A stretch of DNA of 64,000 bases. Source: Vibrio sp. MedPE-SWchi. Lineage in GTDB: Bacteria; Pseudomonadota; Gammaproteobacteria; Enterobacterales; Vibrionaceae. The stretch covers positions 1 to 64,000 of the forward strand of contig MPDB01000007.1 of assembly GCA_001874155.1 (NCBI GenBank), given 5' to 3'. A model generated the notes under the pieces. The model ran no database searches. It was given only the letters and a program-made list of their open reading frames with translations, and was not told the DNA's origin. Position numbers and translations under genes: made by a program. Of this stretch, positions 10,729 to 20,907 are shown piece by piece. Every line of letters starts with the position of its first letter. The first letter of the stretch is position 1.

Positions 10729-12012
10729 ATGAATGTTCGCGCAGCCGCGGCTAACGTACTTTTCCAAGTTGTCGACAAAGGCCACTCTCTCTCTCACGCA
10801 CTCCCTGCAGCGCAAAAAACCATCCGTCCACGTGACCATGCGCTATTGCAAGAGATCTGTTATGGCGCGCTGCGTTACCTACCTCGTTTAGAAACCATTG
10901 CGAACGAGTTAATGGAGAACCCTCTCAAAGGTAAAAAACGCGTTTTCCACCACCTTATCTTAGTGGGCATTTATCAGCTTGGCTTCATGCGTATCCCTTC
11001 GCACGCTGCCGTTGGGGAAACCGTAGAAGGCACCAATACCCTTCGAGGCCCAAGCCTAAGTGGTTTAATCAATGCCGTACTGCGAAACTACCTTCGCAAT
11101 CAAGAAGAGCTGGATGCGATTTCAGTCAGTCATAACGCTGGAAAATACAGCCACCCAAGCTGGATTTTAAAAATGCTTCAAGAGAGCTACCCAGATCAGT
11201 GGCAAGAAATTGTTGAAGCCAATAACAGCAAGGCACCAATGTGGCTGCGTGTTAATCGACACCACCACACGCGAGACGAGTACATTGAACTCCTCAAAAA
11301 TGAAGACATTGAATTCACTCTTCACCCAGAAGCGGCCGATGCGATAAAGTTAGCCAGTCCATGTGACGTGATGAAATTACCCGGGTTTGAAAAAGGTTGG
11401 GTATCAGTACAAGATGCCGCCGCGCAGCTTTCTGTTGATTACCTAACGCCTAAAGAAGGCGAGTTGATTCTTGACTGTTGTGCAGCGCCTGGTGGTAAAA
11501 CAGCCCATATCCTTGAGCATACGAACGAAACTGAAGTCGTGGCCATTGATGCAGACGTGAAAAGATTGGATCGCGTTTACGATAACCTGGACCGTCTTCA
11601 GCTCAAAGCTGACGTTATTTGCGGTGACGCACGTTACCCAGAAGAATGGTGGCAAGGTGAGCAATTTGATCGTATTTTGCTAGATGCGCCTTGTTCTGCA
11701 ACCGGCGTTATTCGTCGTCACCCAGACATCAAATGGCTGCGTCGAGCAACCGACATCGATGCACTCGCTGAGCTTCAAAGCGAGATCATGGACGCCATGT
11801 GGAAGCAACTAAAACCAGGTGGCACTATGGTGTACGCAACCTGTTCGGTACACCCAAAAGAGAACAGCCTACAAGTGAGCGCCTTTTTAGAGCGCACCAG
11901 TAATGTAGAACTCTTGGGCTCAGAACCTTCGGCACCTGGACGTCAAATCCTTCCTGGCGAAGAAGATATGGACGGCTTCTACTATGCAGTACTAAAGAAG
12001 TCTAACGCGTAA
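10729..12012 (+). CDS. rsmB: 16S rRNA m5C967 methyltransferase
   Basis: Methylates C967 of 16S rRNA with S-adenosylmethionine. The 427 residues combine an N-terminal NusB-like RNA-binding domain (about 1-140) and a Rossmann methyltransferase domain with '[13 protein letters not shown]' near 250. The two catalytic cysteines are in '[15 protein letters not shown]' and '[11 protein letters not shown]'. A small GGAGGC/GCCTCC hairpin lies just before the start (10691-10708). Confidence 0.96.
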   Translation: MNVRAAAANVLFQVVDKGHSLSHALPAAQKTIRPRDHALLQEICYGALRYLPRLETIANELMENPLKGKKRVFHHLILVGIYQLGFMRIPSHAAVGETVEGTNTLRGPSLSGLINAVLRNYLRNQEELDAISVSHNAGKYSHPSWILKMLQESYPDQWQEIVEANNSKAPMWLRVNRHHHTRDEYIELLKNEDIEFTLHPEAADAIKLASPCDVMKLPGFEKGWVSVQDAAAQLSVDYLTPKEGELILDCCAAPGGKTAHILEHTNETEVVAIDADVKRLDRVYDNLDRLQLKADVICGDARYPEEWWQGEQFDRILLDAPCSATGVIRRHPDIKWLRRATDIDALAELQSEIMDAMWKQLKPGGTMVYATCSVHPKENSLQVSAFLERTSNVELLGSEPSAPGRQILPGEEDMDGFYYAVLKKSNA

Positions 12013-12030
12013 ACATCCGCTAACGTCATG

Positions 12031-12060
12031 GAATAAAAGCACAATCGCGTGCTTTTATTC
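12031..12060 (+). terminator. terminator-like hairpin between rsmB and trkA
   Basis: GAATAAAAGCAC (12031-12042) pairs perfectly with GTGCTTTTATTC (12049-12060). The T run is interrupted, so termination may be partial and trkA could still receive read-through. Confidence 0.65.
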
Positions 12061-12093
12061 TACGATTAAGAGTAGTAATCAAAGAGAAACGGC

Positions 12094-13470
12094 ATGAAAA
12101 TCATCATTCTTGGCGCAGGTCAGGTAGGCGGAACACTGGCAGAGAACCTTGTCGGTGAAAACAACGACATCACCATTGTTGATAAGAACAACGATCGCCT
12201 CCGTGAGCTGCAAGACAAGTATGATTTGAGGGTTGTAAACGGCTACGCTAGTCACCCAGATGTACTAAGGGAAGCAGGCGCACAAGATGCCGATATGTTG
12301 GTTGCCGTCACCAACATGGATGAAACCAACATGGCCGCGTGTCAGGTTGCATTCACGCTATTTAATACACCCAACCGCGTTGCCCGTATTCGTTCTCCAG
12401 AATACCTCATTGAAAAAGAAGCCTTATTTAAATCAGGTGCGGTGCCTGTTGATCACCTTATTGCACCAGAAGAGTTGGTGACGAGCTATATTGAACGCTT
12501 GATTCAATACCCTGGCGCGCTTCAAGTGGTCAGTTTTGCCGACCAAAAAGTCAGCCTAGTGGCGGTCAAGGCGTACTACGGCGGTCCACTGGTGGGGAAT
12601 GCCCTATCTGCACTTCGAGATCACATGCCTCATATCGATACTCGAGTCGCCGCTATTTTCCGCCAAGGACGAGCCATTCGACCTCAAGGTACCACCATCA
12701 TTGAAGCCGATGATGAAGTCTTCTTTGTTGCCGCAAGTAACCACATTCGCTCTGTGATGAGTGAACTACAACGACTTGAAAAGCCGTATCGACGCATCAT
12801 GATTGTCGGGGGTGGTAACATCGGTTCAGGTCTAGCAAAACGTCTTGAACAAAGCTACAGCGTGAAACTCATTGAACGCAGCTATAAGCGCGCCGAGAAA
12901 CTCTCTGAAGATCTCGAAAACACCATCGTCTTCTGTGGTGACGCCGCTGACCAAGAGCTTCTCACCGAAGAGAATATCGACCAGGTTGACGTGTTCATTG
13001 CACTCACCAACGAAGATGAAACCAACATCATGTCCGCCATGCTGGCTAAGCGAATGGGTGCGAAAAAGGCGATGGTACTCATCCAACGCAGTGCTTACGT
13101 CGACTTGGTTCAAGGCAGTGTCATTGACGTCGCAATCTCTCCACAACAAGCGACCATATCGGCACTCTTAACCCACGTTCGTCGTGCCGATATTGTTAAC
13201 GTGTCCTCACTGCGCCGTGGCGCTGCAGAAGCGATCGAAGCTGTTGCCCATGGTGATGAAACCACATCTAAAGTCGTGGGTCGTGCCATTGGAGATATCC
13301 GCTTACCACCTGGCACGACTATTGGTGCGATCGTTCGAGGCGATGAGGTATTAATTGCCCACGACCGAACCATTATTGAACAAGATGACCACGTTGTTAT
13401 GTTCTTGGTGGATAAAAAATACGTACCAGACGTAGAAGCGCTCTTCCAACCTAGTGCGTTCTTCTTATAA
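12094..13470 (+). CDS. trkA: Trk potassium transporter subunit TrkA
   Basis: Cytosolic NAD(H)-binding gating ring of the Trk potassium uptake system. The 458 residues hold two RCK_N/RCK_C pairs, with glycine motifs GAGQVG at 7-12 and GGGNIG near 239 and the acidic ribose-binding residue after each. Length equals E. coli TrkA. trkH follows after 28 bases, so the channel and its regulator are co-expressed. Confidence 0.97.
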   Translation: MKIIILGAGQVGGTLAENLVGENNDITIVDKNNDRLRELQDKYDLRVVNGYASHPDVLREAGAQDADMLVAVTNMDETNMAACQVAFTLFNTPNRVARIRSPEYLIEKEALFKSGAVPVDHLIAPEELVTSYIERLIQYPGALQVVSFADQKVSLVAVKAYYGGPLVGNALSALRDHMPHIDTRVAAIFRQGRAIRPQGTTIIEADDEVFFVAASNHIRSVMSELQRLEKPYRRIMIVGGGNIGSGLAKRLEQSYSVKLIERSYKRAEKLSEDLENTIVFCGDAADQELLTEENIDQVDVFIALTNEDETNIMSAMLAKRMGAKKAMVLIQRSAYVDLVQGSVIDVAISPQQATISALLTHVRRADIVNVSSLRRGAAEAIEAVAHGDETTSKVVGRAIGDIRLPPGTTIGAIVRGDEVLIAHDRTIIEQDDHVVMFLVDKKYVPDVEALFQPSAFFL

Positions 13471-13498
13471 CTTCATTGGCGAGTAGGAGCATCATCTT

Positions 13499-14944
13499 AT
13501 GGTAAACCTACGTCCCATTTTATTTGTTATAGGGCTGCTTTTATCGAAGTTAGCCCTATTTATGTACATCCCCACTCTCGTGGCTTTCTTCACCGGCTCT
13601 GGTGGTTTTATTGAGTTTGGCAAATCCGTTCTCATTACCCATACCGTCGCTTTCTTGTGCCTAACCCTAGGGCGAACGGCAAAGTTTAAGTTAAACGTTC
13701 GAGATATGTTCTTAATCACGAGCTTGGTTTGGACTATCGCCAGCGCCTTTGCTGCCTTGCCCTTTGTTTTTATCAACCACATTAGCTTCACGGACGCCTA
13801 CTTTGAAACGATGTCGGGGATTACCACCACGGGCTCAACCGTACTCAGTGGATTAGACGCCATGGCTCCCAGCATTTTATTGTGGCGTTCAATACTGCAA
13901 TGGCTCGGTGGAGTTGGATTCATTGTGATGGCGGTTGCGGTATTGCCCATGCTCAATGTCGGCGGAATGAAGCTGTTCCAGACAGAATCTTCAGACTGGT
14001 CAGATAAAAGCAGCCCACGCGCAAAAACGGTAGCGAAGAATATCGTTATCGTGTATCTCACGCTTACCTTGCTGTGCCTAATCGGCTTCCTGTTAACGGG
14101 CATGTCTCTTTTTGATGCCATTAATCATGCCTTTACCACACTCTCTACCGGTGGCTATTCAACCTCCGATGGCTCCATGAACAGCTTTTCCAACGGCTCT
14201 CACTGGGTTGCGACACTCTTTATGTTCTTGGGCGGACTGCCATTTCTGCTCTTTGTTACCGCGCTCAAAAAACGAGAACCCAAAGCCCTCATCAATGATG
14301 CGCAAGTCAGGGGCTTTACCTATTTATTTATCGCTTCAAGCCTGGTCATAGCCCTTTGGCTCGTGGTTCGAGATGGGTACTCAAGCTTAGACGCATTGCG
14401 CGTCGCCATGTTTAATATCGTATCGGTAGTGACAACAACGGGGTTTGGTTTAGAAGACTTCACCGCATGGGGAGCGCTTCCTACAACCCTTTTTGCCTTT
14501 TTAATGATGGCAGGCGCATGTTCTGGTTCGACGTCTGGAGGGATTAAGGTGTTTCGCTTTCAAATAGCCCTTACTTTGCTCAACAAGCAAATGATGAAGT
14601 TGATACATCCTTCTGGTGTGTTTGTTCAACGCTATAACCAGCGCCCTGTCAGTGATGACATCGTACGTTCTGTCGTCGCTTTTGGCCTGATGTTTTTCAT
14701 TACCATTATCTTTATCGCGGGCGGATTAAGCGCCATGGGGCTTGACCCAATCACCAGCATATCAGGGTCGATCACCGCTGTTGCAAACGTTGGCCCCGGT
14801 ATGGGCTCTGTCATAGGGCCAACAGGAAACTTTGCGCCACTGCCTGATGCAGCTAAATGGCTGCTGAGCTTTGGCATGCTCATGGGAAGGCTCGAGATCC
14901 TAACCTTGCTGGTTCTGTTCTTTCCTGCATTTTGGCGTCGATAG
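13499..14944 (+). CDS. trkH: Trk potassium channel subunit TrkH
   Basis: Inner-membrane potassium channel working with TrkA. The 481 residues have about ten hydrophobic segments arranged as four M1-P-M2 units. Pore-loop glycine signatures include 'SGITTTGSTVL', 'TLSTGGYST', 'SVVTTTGFG' and 'VANVGPGMG'. The ATG follows a TAGGAG ribosome site. The gene converges on the hemolysin III family gene. Confidence 0.97.
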   Translation: MVNLRPILFVIGLLLSKLALFMYIPTLVAFFTGSGGFIEFGKSVLITHTVAFLCLTLGRTAKFKLNVRDMFLITSLVWTIASAFAALPFVFINHISFTDAYFETMSGITTTGSTVLSGLDAMAPSILLWRSILQWLGGVGFIVMAVAVLPMLNVGGMKLFQTESSDWSDKSSPRAKTVAKNIVIVYLTLTLLCLIGFLLTGMSLFDAINHAFTTLSTGGYSTSDGSMNSFSNGSHWVATLFMFLGGLPFLLFVTALKKREPKALINDAQVRGFTYLFIASSLVIALWLVVRDGYSSLDALRVAMFNIVSVVTTTGFGLEDFTAWGALPTTLFAFLMMAGACSGSTSGGIKVFRFQIALTLLNKQMMKLIHPSGVFVQRYNQRPVSDDIVRSVVAFGLMFFITIIFIAGGLSAMGLDPITSISGSITAVANVGPGMGSVIGPTGNFAPLPDAAKWLLSFGMLMGRLEILTLLVLFFPAFWRR

Positions 14945-14964
14945 GGCCAAATAATGTCGCTACG

Positions 14965-15624
14965 TTATGCCGAGACAGGCGTGACATAGAGGTAAATGGA
15001 CAGAAAATGGCAAACACACCCGCCCAATACAAACAGATGCCAAATTGCGTGGTTGTACGGAATGCGTTTCACGACGTAGAAGACCACACCAAGTGAATAC
15101 ACTATTCCACCAGCGGCTAACAATATCAGCCCACCCATCTCAATATTTAACGCCAATTGATAAATCACCACCAATGAGAGCCACCCCATCGCAAGGTAGG
15201 TAATTAATGACGCTTTCTCAAAGCGATAGACAAAAAACAGCTTCATCACAACCCCAATCAACGCGATAAGCCAGATAACAATCATTAGACCGACCGCGAG
15301 TGGTGTCCTCAGACTCACCAGTAAATAGGGTGTGTAACTGCCCGCGATAAGAAGGTAAATAGCGCAGTGGTCAAAGGTTTTTAACCACCGCTTGGCTTTG
15401 GGTGCAGCAATGGAATGGTAAAGAGTAGAAGCCAGAAATAAGAGGATAATACTGGAGCCATACAGCCCCATACTGACCAGTGTTAGGACATCGGCCTGAG
15501 CCACAATCGCCTTGTGCATCAGAAGCACCAAGCCAACGATACCAAATACAACACCAAGCCCATGGCTCAGTGAGTTTGCCAGCTCTTCACGAGAGGAGTA
15601 TTCACAGCTAACCGACACAGTCAC
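14965..15624 (-). CDS. hemolysin III family (PAQR) membrane protein
   Basis: A 219-residue seven-helix protein of the PAQR/YqfA (Hemolysin III) family. Family metal-site motifs are visible: 'ANSLSHGLG' near the N terminus, 'STLYHSIA' in the middle and '[15 protein letters not shown]' near the C terminus. Bacterial members have been tied to membrane fluidity; true haemolysis is doubtful. The start is a GTG and a second in-frame GTG lies two codons later. Confidence 0.9.
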   Translation of the reverse strand: MTVSVSCEYSSREELANSLSHGLGVVFGIVGLVLLMHKAIVAQADVLTLVSMGLYGSSIILLFLASTLYHSIAAPKAKRWLKTFDHCAIYLLIAGSYTPYLLVSLRTPLAVGLMIVIWLIALIGVVMKLFFVYRFEKASLITYLAMGWLSLVVIYQLALNIEMGGLILLAAGGIVYSLGVVFYVVKRIPYNHAIWHLFVLGGCVCHFLSIYLYVTPVSA

Positions 15625-15712
15625 GTACCACCAACCCAGTTCATATTGTTTAAGGATCGGCAGTATCGCACATTTAAGCTTACACTTGTAAGCTTAAATG
15701 TTATTCCCATCG

Positions 15713-16507
15713 CTAGCAGCTATTATCTAGATACTCTAAAACCTGCTGGCCCGCGACTTCAGGGCTGGTTTCCTTTGAGATGACAAGTTCACGCTTAAGC
15801 TGACCAACACCAAGCAGACTTGCTAGCATTCCCTTTGCCCCTTCGCGGTTTCTGTCTACTTCAAACCAAAGCTTAATCTCGGTTTCAGTATGATGCGCGA
15901 CGATTTCCAGCTCACGCCAGCGGCCATGATAAGGCCCCGTTGTCGGAACAAACTCAAACTCTTGAACAAATGGTAACTCAAAGCCTTTTACTGCTTCGCA
16001 TTCTACCTGCCGAATTCTCAGCCCTTGCTCTTCCAAGACGGTAAAAATACTATCCATGATCGGATCGGGGCGCACAGTGAGCACATCTTTATCCGTTGGA
16101 TCGATCGCCATTGAAATATCCAATCCGGTTTCAAGCCAAACCTTCGCATCACCAATCGTGACGGGGGTATTTAATGGCACATCCAACTCGACCTTAAAGT
16201 CGCGCTCTTCTCCCGGTTTTATCGTAAAGGCGTAAGGAAGAGTCCAGCTTGCAAGCGTGTAGGTTTGATGAACGCGGCGAGTTCGTTGGCCATCACTATT
16301 CTCACCTTTATCAACCGGTACTTCATCGACATAGCGACAACAGAGCTTCAGCTCAATATTATCGATCTCTTGTTCACTAGACCCACCATAAACGTGGATA
16401 GTGACGTTCACCCCTTCTCCAGGGTAAAGCACTTCTTGCTGTAAAACCGAATCAACCTTTGCTGAGCCGATACCAAAACTTGCGAGGGTTTTCTTAAAAA
16501 ACGACAT
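15713..16507 (-). CDS. SpoOM (Spo0M) family protein
   Basis: A 264-residue cytosolic protein with the arrestin-like SpoOM fold: 'LYPGEGVNVTIHVYGG' early and paired beta-sandwich segments after it. In Bacillus Spo0M affects sporulation; the role in non-sporulating Vibrio is unknown, perhaps cytoskeleton or envelope. The ATG at 16507 has a perfect AAGGAGG site, so I drop two extra N-terminal residues that an earlier GTG would give. Confidence 0.87.
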   Translation of the reverse strand: MSFFKKTLASFGIGSAKVDSVLQQEVLYPGEGVNVTIHVYGGSSEQEIDNIELKLCCRYVDEVPVDKGENSDGQRTRRVHQTYTLASWTLPYAFTIKPGEERDFKVELDVPLNTPVTIGDAKVWLETGLDISMAIDPTDKDVLTVRPDPIMDSIFTVLEEQGLRIRQVECEAVKGFELPFVQEFEFVPTTGPYHGRWRELEIVAHHTETEIKLWFEVDRNREGAKGMLASLLGVGQLKRELVISKETSPEVAGQQVLEYLDNSC

Positions 16508-16852
16508 ACACACCTCCTTGATGAGCCTTCATAGTAACCATGAAACTCGTCTCAACTCAATCGAGTAAGTATCAATTTCCCTATGCACGCACTCATCGTC
16601 GAAAATAAACCAATGCGATCTCTTTTTGATCACAATATTTCTCTATAAAACCGCCAGATCCATTGATTATATATCGACCAATGAATGGGTTGGTGCTAAC
16701 CTAGTTTCGATATGCTTGCATATCAACACTCCTGAATCGTTATTTGGATTGGCGAGAGCCAGAAGAGCCACACTTCAAGCAATTGAAGCTCAACTCATAG
16801 CGATTTAGGCCATTAGATTGGCAATGGATGTGCCTGACCGTTAGGTAAATAA

Positions 16853-17020
16853 ATGCGCCCAACACCCGTCAGGTTTGCGCACTCAAACCGTAGTGCGTCT
16901 CGTCGTCGTAGTGGCTTTGCTACTGCACCGACAGCAAAACCAGCAGCACCCGCTATGACGTTGGCGGAAAAGACAGCTCGCACAGTGTCAGCTCCTACCA
17001 ATGAAGTTAAAGCGGCTTAA
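16853..17020 (+). CDS. small basic Ala/Pro-rich protein (candidate)
   Basis: A 55-residue ORF starting directly after an in-frame stop. The first half is basic ('SNRSASRRRSGF'), the second Ala/Pro/Thr-rich. A clean terminator begins two bases after its stop, which supports a real transcript. The ribosome site is weak (TTAGGT). No family recognised. It lies in the 625-base gap between the SpoOM gene and yihD. Confidence 0.45.
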   Translation: MRPTPVRFAHSNRSASRRRSGFATAPTAKPAAPAMTLAEKTARTVSAPTNEVKAA

Positions 17021-17021
17021 T

Positions 17022-17049
17022 AAAAAGCGCAGCCTGACTGCGCTTTTTT
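17022..17049 (+). terminator. terminator after the small ORF
   Basis: AAAAAGCGCAG (17022-17032) pairs with CTGCGCTTTTTT (17038-17049). It ends whatever transcript covers 16853-17020 and insulates yihD. Confidence 0.85.
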
Positions 17050-17132
17050 ATATCTAAACCCCATAAAAACTAGGTATTAAAACGCTTATTTGGTAAATTG
17101 CTCACATATAATTATAGCAATGAGAAAATAAA

Positions 17133-17399
17133 GTGAAGTGTCATAGAATTGAAGAGTTACTCGAATTACTCGAGCCTGAGTGGCAAAAAGCTCAAGAGAT
17201 GAATCTGTTACAGTTCATCATTAAGCTCTCTCAAGAAGCCGGTTATGAGGGCAAGCTTGAAGACCTGACTGACGATGTGCTCATCTACCACCTGAAGATG
17301 CGTAACAGCGAAAAAACAGAAATGATTCCTGGGCTTAAAAAAGATCAGGAAGAAGATTTCAAAACCGCTATTTTACGTGCTCGTGGCATCGTAAAGTAG
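17133..17399 (+). CDS. yihD: YihD family protein
   Basis: An 88-residue protein of the DUF1040/YihD family, very similar to the E. coli protein in '[13 protein letters not shown]' and '[13 protein letters not shown]'. Function unknown. The start is a GTG. In E. coli yihD directly precedes srkA and dsbA; here ccoG is inserted between them. A terminator follows 17 bases after the stop. Confidence 0.93.
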   Translation: MKCHRIEELLELLEPEWQKAQEMNLLQFIIKLSQEAGYEGKLEDLTDDVLIYHLKMRNSEKTEMIPGLKKDQEEDFKTAILRARGIVK

Positions 17400-17416
17400 C
17401 CACAAACACCTTTCAG

Positions 17417-17446
17417 AAAAGCGACCCATTGTGGTCGCTTTTTTAC
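17417..17446 (+). terminator. terminator after yihD
   Basis: AAAAGCGACC (17417-17426) pairs with GGTCGCTTTT (17433-17442), followed by TTTT. Confidence 0.88.
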
Positions 17447-17563
17447 TTTTTGGCTCGAGCTTTTCATCTGTTATACATTTTTTGTTATGAACTGTGGCTA
17501 ATGTTAAACAATTAAATTAGCTATACACTATATAATAACGCCCTAATAAAAATTGCGGTGGTG

Positions 17564-17644
17564 ATGATTCAATGTATTGCGGATCTACATCCCTCAAATA
17601 AATGGCAGTGTCGACAGAGTGTGAACACCAGAATTCACACCTAA
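17564..17644 (+). other. leader ORF upstream of ccoG (weak)
   Basis: A 26-codon ORF lies in the ccoG 5' region, ending 21 bases before the ccoG ATG. Its 3' end overlaps an inverted repeat GTGTGAA (17619-17625) / TTCACAC (17634-17640). It may be a leader peptide or chance; no codon bias points to attenuation. Confidence 0.2.
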
Positions 17645-17665
17645 TAGCCCAAAAAGGATGACTTA

Positions 17666-19084
17666 ATGAGTCAGGATAAGATCGATATTAAGGATGTGAC
17701 GCCCAAAACTTATAACCCCAAGACCCACAAAGGGAATAAGGACAGGTTTAACCCCAGCAATCGTATTTATGTTCGTGAAAGTAAAGGGGCGTTTCAGAAA
17801 TTACGTCGCTATGGCGGCTGGTTTTTGCTGCTGCTATTTTCAGTCATTCCATGGATCCCCTATGGCGAACGCCAAGCGATTCTTTTGGACATTGCCAGCC
17901 AACAATTCAACTTCTTTGGCACCACGCTTTACCCACAAGATTTAACTCTTCTGGCGCTGCTGTTTATGATTGCAGCATTCGGGCTCTTCTTTCTCACGAC
18001 CTTTTTAGGCCGAGTCTGGTGTGGCTACCTTTGCCCGCAAACCGTTTGGACGTTTATGTACATTTGGTTTGAGGAGAAACTGGAAGGCAGTGCCAATAAA
18101 AGGCGCAAACAAGATTCAGGCAAGCCCACCGCCAAAATATTGCTAAGAAAGGCGCTTAAACACTGTGCGTGGATTGCAATAGCACTTGCCACAGGCTTTA
18201 CCTTTGTCGGCTATTTCATTCCAATCAAAGAATTAATCGTTGATTTCTTTACCTTTAGTGGCACCTTCTGGCCAGTATTTTGGGTAATATTTTTTGCCGC
18301 TTGTACGTATGCAAACGCGGGCTGGATGCGCTCTATCGTGTGTTTACATATGTGCCCATACGCTCGTTTTCAATCGGCGATGTTTGATAAAGACACCTTC
18401 ATTGTTGGCTACGACGCAAAACGCGGCGAAGACCGAGGCCCACGCTCACGCAAAGCCAATCCTACAGACCTTGGATTAGGTGACTGTATTGATTGTGACC
18501 TCTGTGTTCAGGTTTGTCCTACCGGTATCGATATTCGTGACGGCCTGCAGTACGAGTGCATTAACTGTGGAGCATGTATTGATGCGTGTAACAAAACCAT
18601 GGAGCGCATGAAATACAAAACGGGGCTCATTAGTTACACCACAGAGCACCGACTTGAAGGACACAAAACCGATATCATGCGACCAAAGTTGATTGGTTAT
18701 GGGTTAATCTTTGTCGTCATGATTGGCTTGTTCTTTGCTCAAATCGCCAGCGTGGAGCCAGCCGGATTAAGTGTCATCCGAGATAGAAACCAGCTGTTTA
18801 GAGAAAACAACGCGGGTGAAATAGAAAATACCTATACCTTAAAAATCATCAATAAGACTCAACAAGTCCAACGCTATGATTTGGATGTCTCGGGATTGAG
18901 TGATGTCAGTTGGTACGGTCGACAAACCATTCAGGTTCAACCGGGTGAAGTGCTGAGCTTACCAATGAGCTTAGGGATCAATCCTGACAACTTAGACAGC
19001 TCTGTGACGACAATTCAGTTTATACTGTCAGACAGTGATGACTTCAGCATACAAATAGAAAGTCGATTTATTGGCGAGCTCTAG
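17666..19084 (+). CDS. ccoG: cytochrome cbb3 oxidase accessory protein CcoG
   Basis: Inner-membrane iron-sulfur protein (FixG/RdxA family) needed for copper handling in cbb3 oxidase assembly, probably as a Cu(II) reductase. The 472 residues have about five membrane segments, the periplasm-facing 'WCGYLCPQTVW' and 'HMCPYARFQ' cysteines, and two 4Fe-4S motifs, 'CIDCDLCVQVCPTG' and 'CINCGACIDACN'. The C-terminal 120 residues form the IgG-like FixG_C domain. It is separated here from ccoNOQP, as in other Vibrio. Confidence 0.95.
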   Translation: MSQDKIDIKDVTPKTYNPKTHKGNKDRFNPSNRIYVRESKGAFQKLRRYGGWFLLLLFSVIPWIPYGERQAILLDIASQQFNFFGTTLYPQDLTLLALLFMIAAFGLFFLTTFLGRVWCGYLCPQTVWTFMYIWFEEKLEGSANKRRKQDSGKPTAKILLRKALKHCAWIAIALATGFTFVGYFIPIKELIVDFFTFSGTFWPVFWVIFFAACTYANAGWMRSIVCLHMCPYARFQSAMFDKDTFIVGYDAKRGEDRGPRSRKANPTDLGLGDCIDCDLCVQVCPTGIDIRDGLQYECINCGACIDACNKTMERMKYKTGLISYTTEHRLEGHKTDIMRPKLIGYGLIFVVMIGLFFAQIASVEPAGLSVIRDRNQLFRENNAGEIENTYTLKIINKTQQVQRYDLDVSGLSDVSWYGRQTIQVQPGEVLSLPMSLGINPDNLDSSVTTIQFILSDSDDFSIQIESRFIGEL

Positions 19085-19111
19085 TCTGTGTAATCTCAAC
19101 AATTAATATGG

Positions 19112-19136
19112 AAAAGGCTCAGTAATGAGCCTTTTT
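19112..19136 (+). terminator. terminator between ccoG and srkA
   Basis: AAAAGGCTCA pairs with TGAGCCTTTTT around a GTAA loop. It ends only five bases before the srkA ATG and so occupies the place where a ribosome site would be. Confidence 0.85.
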
Positions 19137-19141
19137 AGTTT

Positions 19142-20128
19142 ATGACCGAACAAGCCTTTAACTTTAATGCCCTCACCCCAGACTTCATGTGGTACGCACT
19201 CGAAAGCATCGGGATTCGTGCCGAGTCTGGCTTTCTGCCGCTCAATAGCTATGAAAATAGGGTTTACCAATTTACTGACGAAGAACGCCAGCGCTACGTG
19301 GTGAAGTTTTATCGACCAGAACGATGGAGTGAATTGCAGATTCAAGAAGAACATGATTTCACCCTTGAGCTGCATGATGCCGAGGTGCCCGTCGCGCCAC
19401 CTTGCCGAATCAACGGCCAAACACTGCATCATTATCAAGGTTACCTGTTTGCTCTTTTTGTAAGTGTTGGGGGGCGACAGTTTGAGGTCGACAATTTCGA
19501 TCAACTGGAAGGCGTCGGACGCTTTCTGGGGCGCATTCACCAGGTGGGAAAAAGTAGACCTTTCGCTCATCGTCCCACCATTGGTTTGGATGAGTACCTC
19601 CACCAACCTAAAAAACTGTTAGAGAACTCAACATTCATTCCTATGCACCTAGAGAATGCCTTTTTCAGTGACCTTGATTTGCTTATCTCTAGGCTGGAGC
19701 AACACTGGCAACCAAGCACAGAGATCATTCGACTGCATGGCGATTGCCATCCTGGGAATATTTTATGGCGTGATGGGCCTATGTTTGTTGATCTTGATGA
19801 CTCTAGAAATGGCCCTGCGATTCAAGATTTCTGGATGCTCCTCAACGGCGAACGATCCGACAAACTTGTACAACTCGATATCATTTTGGAAGCCTACCAA
19901 GAGTTTTGCGATTTTGATCATGCTCAGTTGAAACTTATTGAGCCTTTACGAGGTCTACGAATGGTCTACTATATGGCTTGGTTGGCAAAAAGATGGCAAG
20001 ATCCTGCTTTTCCTATCGCTTTTCCTTGGTTTAATGATCCAAAATACTGGGAAAGCCAGGTCTTAGGTTTTAAAGAACAAATTGCGGCATTGAGTGAGCC
20101 TTCGTTGTCACTCACACCACAATGGTAA
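19142..20128 (+). CDS. srkA: stress response Ser/Thr kinase SrkA (RdoA/YihE)
   Basis: Cytosolic protein kinase of the aminoglycoside phosphotransferase fold, part of the Cpx-linked stress response and protective against MazF-type death in E. coli. The 328 residues contain '[10 protein letters not shown]' (nucleotide-binding lysine), the catalytic loop '[12 protein letters not shown]' near 200 and '[11 protein letters not shown]' (metal-binding Asp). The start matches family N termini ('[16 protein letters not shown]'). It stands immediately after a terminator with no visible Shine-Dalgarno. dsbA follows, as in E. coli. Confidence 0.93.
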   Translation: MTEQAFNFNALTPDFMWYALESIGIRAESGFLPLNSYENRVYQFTDEERQRYVVKFYRPERWSELQIQEEHDFTLELHDAEVPVAPPCRINGQTLHHYQGYLFALFVSVGGRQFEVDNFDQLEGVGRFLGRIHQVGKSRPFAHRPTIGLDEYLHQPKKLLENSTFIPMHLENAFFSDLDLLISRLEQHWQPSTEIIRLHGDCHPGNILWRDGPMFVDLDDSRNGPAIQDFWMLLNGERSDKLVQLDIILEAYQEFCDFDHAQLKLIEPLRGLRMVYYMAWLAKRWQDPAFPIAFPWFNDPKYWESQVLGFKEQIAALSEPSLSLTPQW

Positions 20129-20166
20129 CAGGCACTCGCCTTATAATTAGAATTATGGAGAAATCA

Positions 20167-20766
20167 ATGAAGAAGCTGTTTGCACTTGTCGCGACACTGA
20201 TGCTAAGCCTTACTGCACACGCGGCGCAGTTTGAAGAAGGAACGCACTACAAAGTGCTAGACTTAGAGCCATCAAAAAAGCCAGTAGTCACGGAGTTTTT
20301 CTCTTTCTACTGCCCACACTGTAATGAACTTGAGCCTGTCATCGAGCAGCTTAAAGAGCAACTACCTGAAGGCGTGAAATTAAAGAAGAGCCATGTTTCT
20401 TTCATGGGTGGCTCAATGGGGATGCCAGTGAGCAAAGCTTATGCGGCTATGGTGACCTTAAAAGTTGAAGATAAAATGGTTCCAGTGTTGTTTAACCGCA
20501 TTCACACCATGAGCAAACCACCAAGAAATGAAGCTGAGCTGAAGCAAATCTTTGTTGATGAAGGTGTCGATGCTAAGAAGTATGACGCGCATTACAATGG
20601 TTTTGCTGTCGACTCTATGGTGCGACGCTTTGACAAATCTTTCCAAGACAGTGGTCTAACGGGTGTTCCTGCGGTTGTTGTCAATAATCGTTACCTCGTG
20701 CAGTCGCAATCAATCAGAACCACGACCGATTATTTTGCACTGGTGAACTACCTTCTCACGAAGTAA
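20167..20766 (+). CDS. dsbA: periplasmic disulfide oxidoreductase DsbA
   Basis: Introduces disulfide bonds into exported proteins; reoxidised by DsbB. The 199 residues begin with a signal peptide (about 1-19, cleavage after 'AHA') and carry the thioredoxin active site CPHC in '[11 protein letters not shown]' and the cis-proline in '[10 protein letters not shown]'. I use the ATG at 20167, behind a GGAGAA site, rather than the in-frame start at 20122 inside the srkA end. Substrates probably include pilus and secreted proteins. Confidence 0.96.
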   Translation: MKKLFALVATLMLSLTAHAAQFEEGTHYKVLDLEPSKKPVVTEFFSFYCPHCNELEPVIEQLKEQLPEGVKLKKSHVSFMGGSMGMPVSKAYAAMVTLKVEDKMVPVLFNRIHTMSKPPRNEAELKQIFVDEGVDAKKYDAHYNGFAVDSMVRRFDKSFQDSGLTGVPAVVVNNRYLVQSQSIRTTTDYFALVNYLLTK

Positions 20767-20806
20767 GCAAAGAAAACGGATTGTTCGACAAAACGATTTA
20801 ATCACT

Positions 20807-20833
20807 AAAAAGGAGCGCTAAGCGCTCCTTTTT
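20807..20833 (+). terminator. terminator after dsbA
   Basis: AAAAAGGAGCGCT (20807-20819) and AGCGCTCCTTTTT (20821-20833) form a perfect 13-bp hairpin with a T run. Confidence 0.9.
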
Positions 20834-20907
20834 CTTAAAAATGATCTTATTTTTCAATAATTCATACCGTATAGTAATGGTTCACAATTAAGGTAATGGA
20901 GAACCTT

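Noticed and set aside
16626..16808. 60-residue ORF upstream of the small basic ORF
   Set aside because: TTG start, no ribosome site and no recognisable family; kept only as a possible decayed partner.
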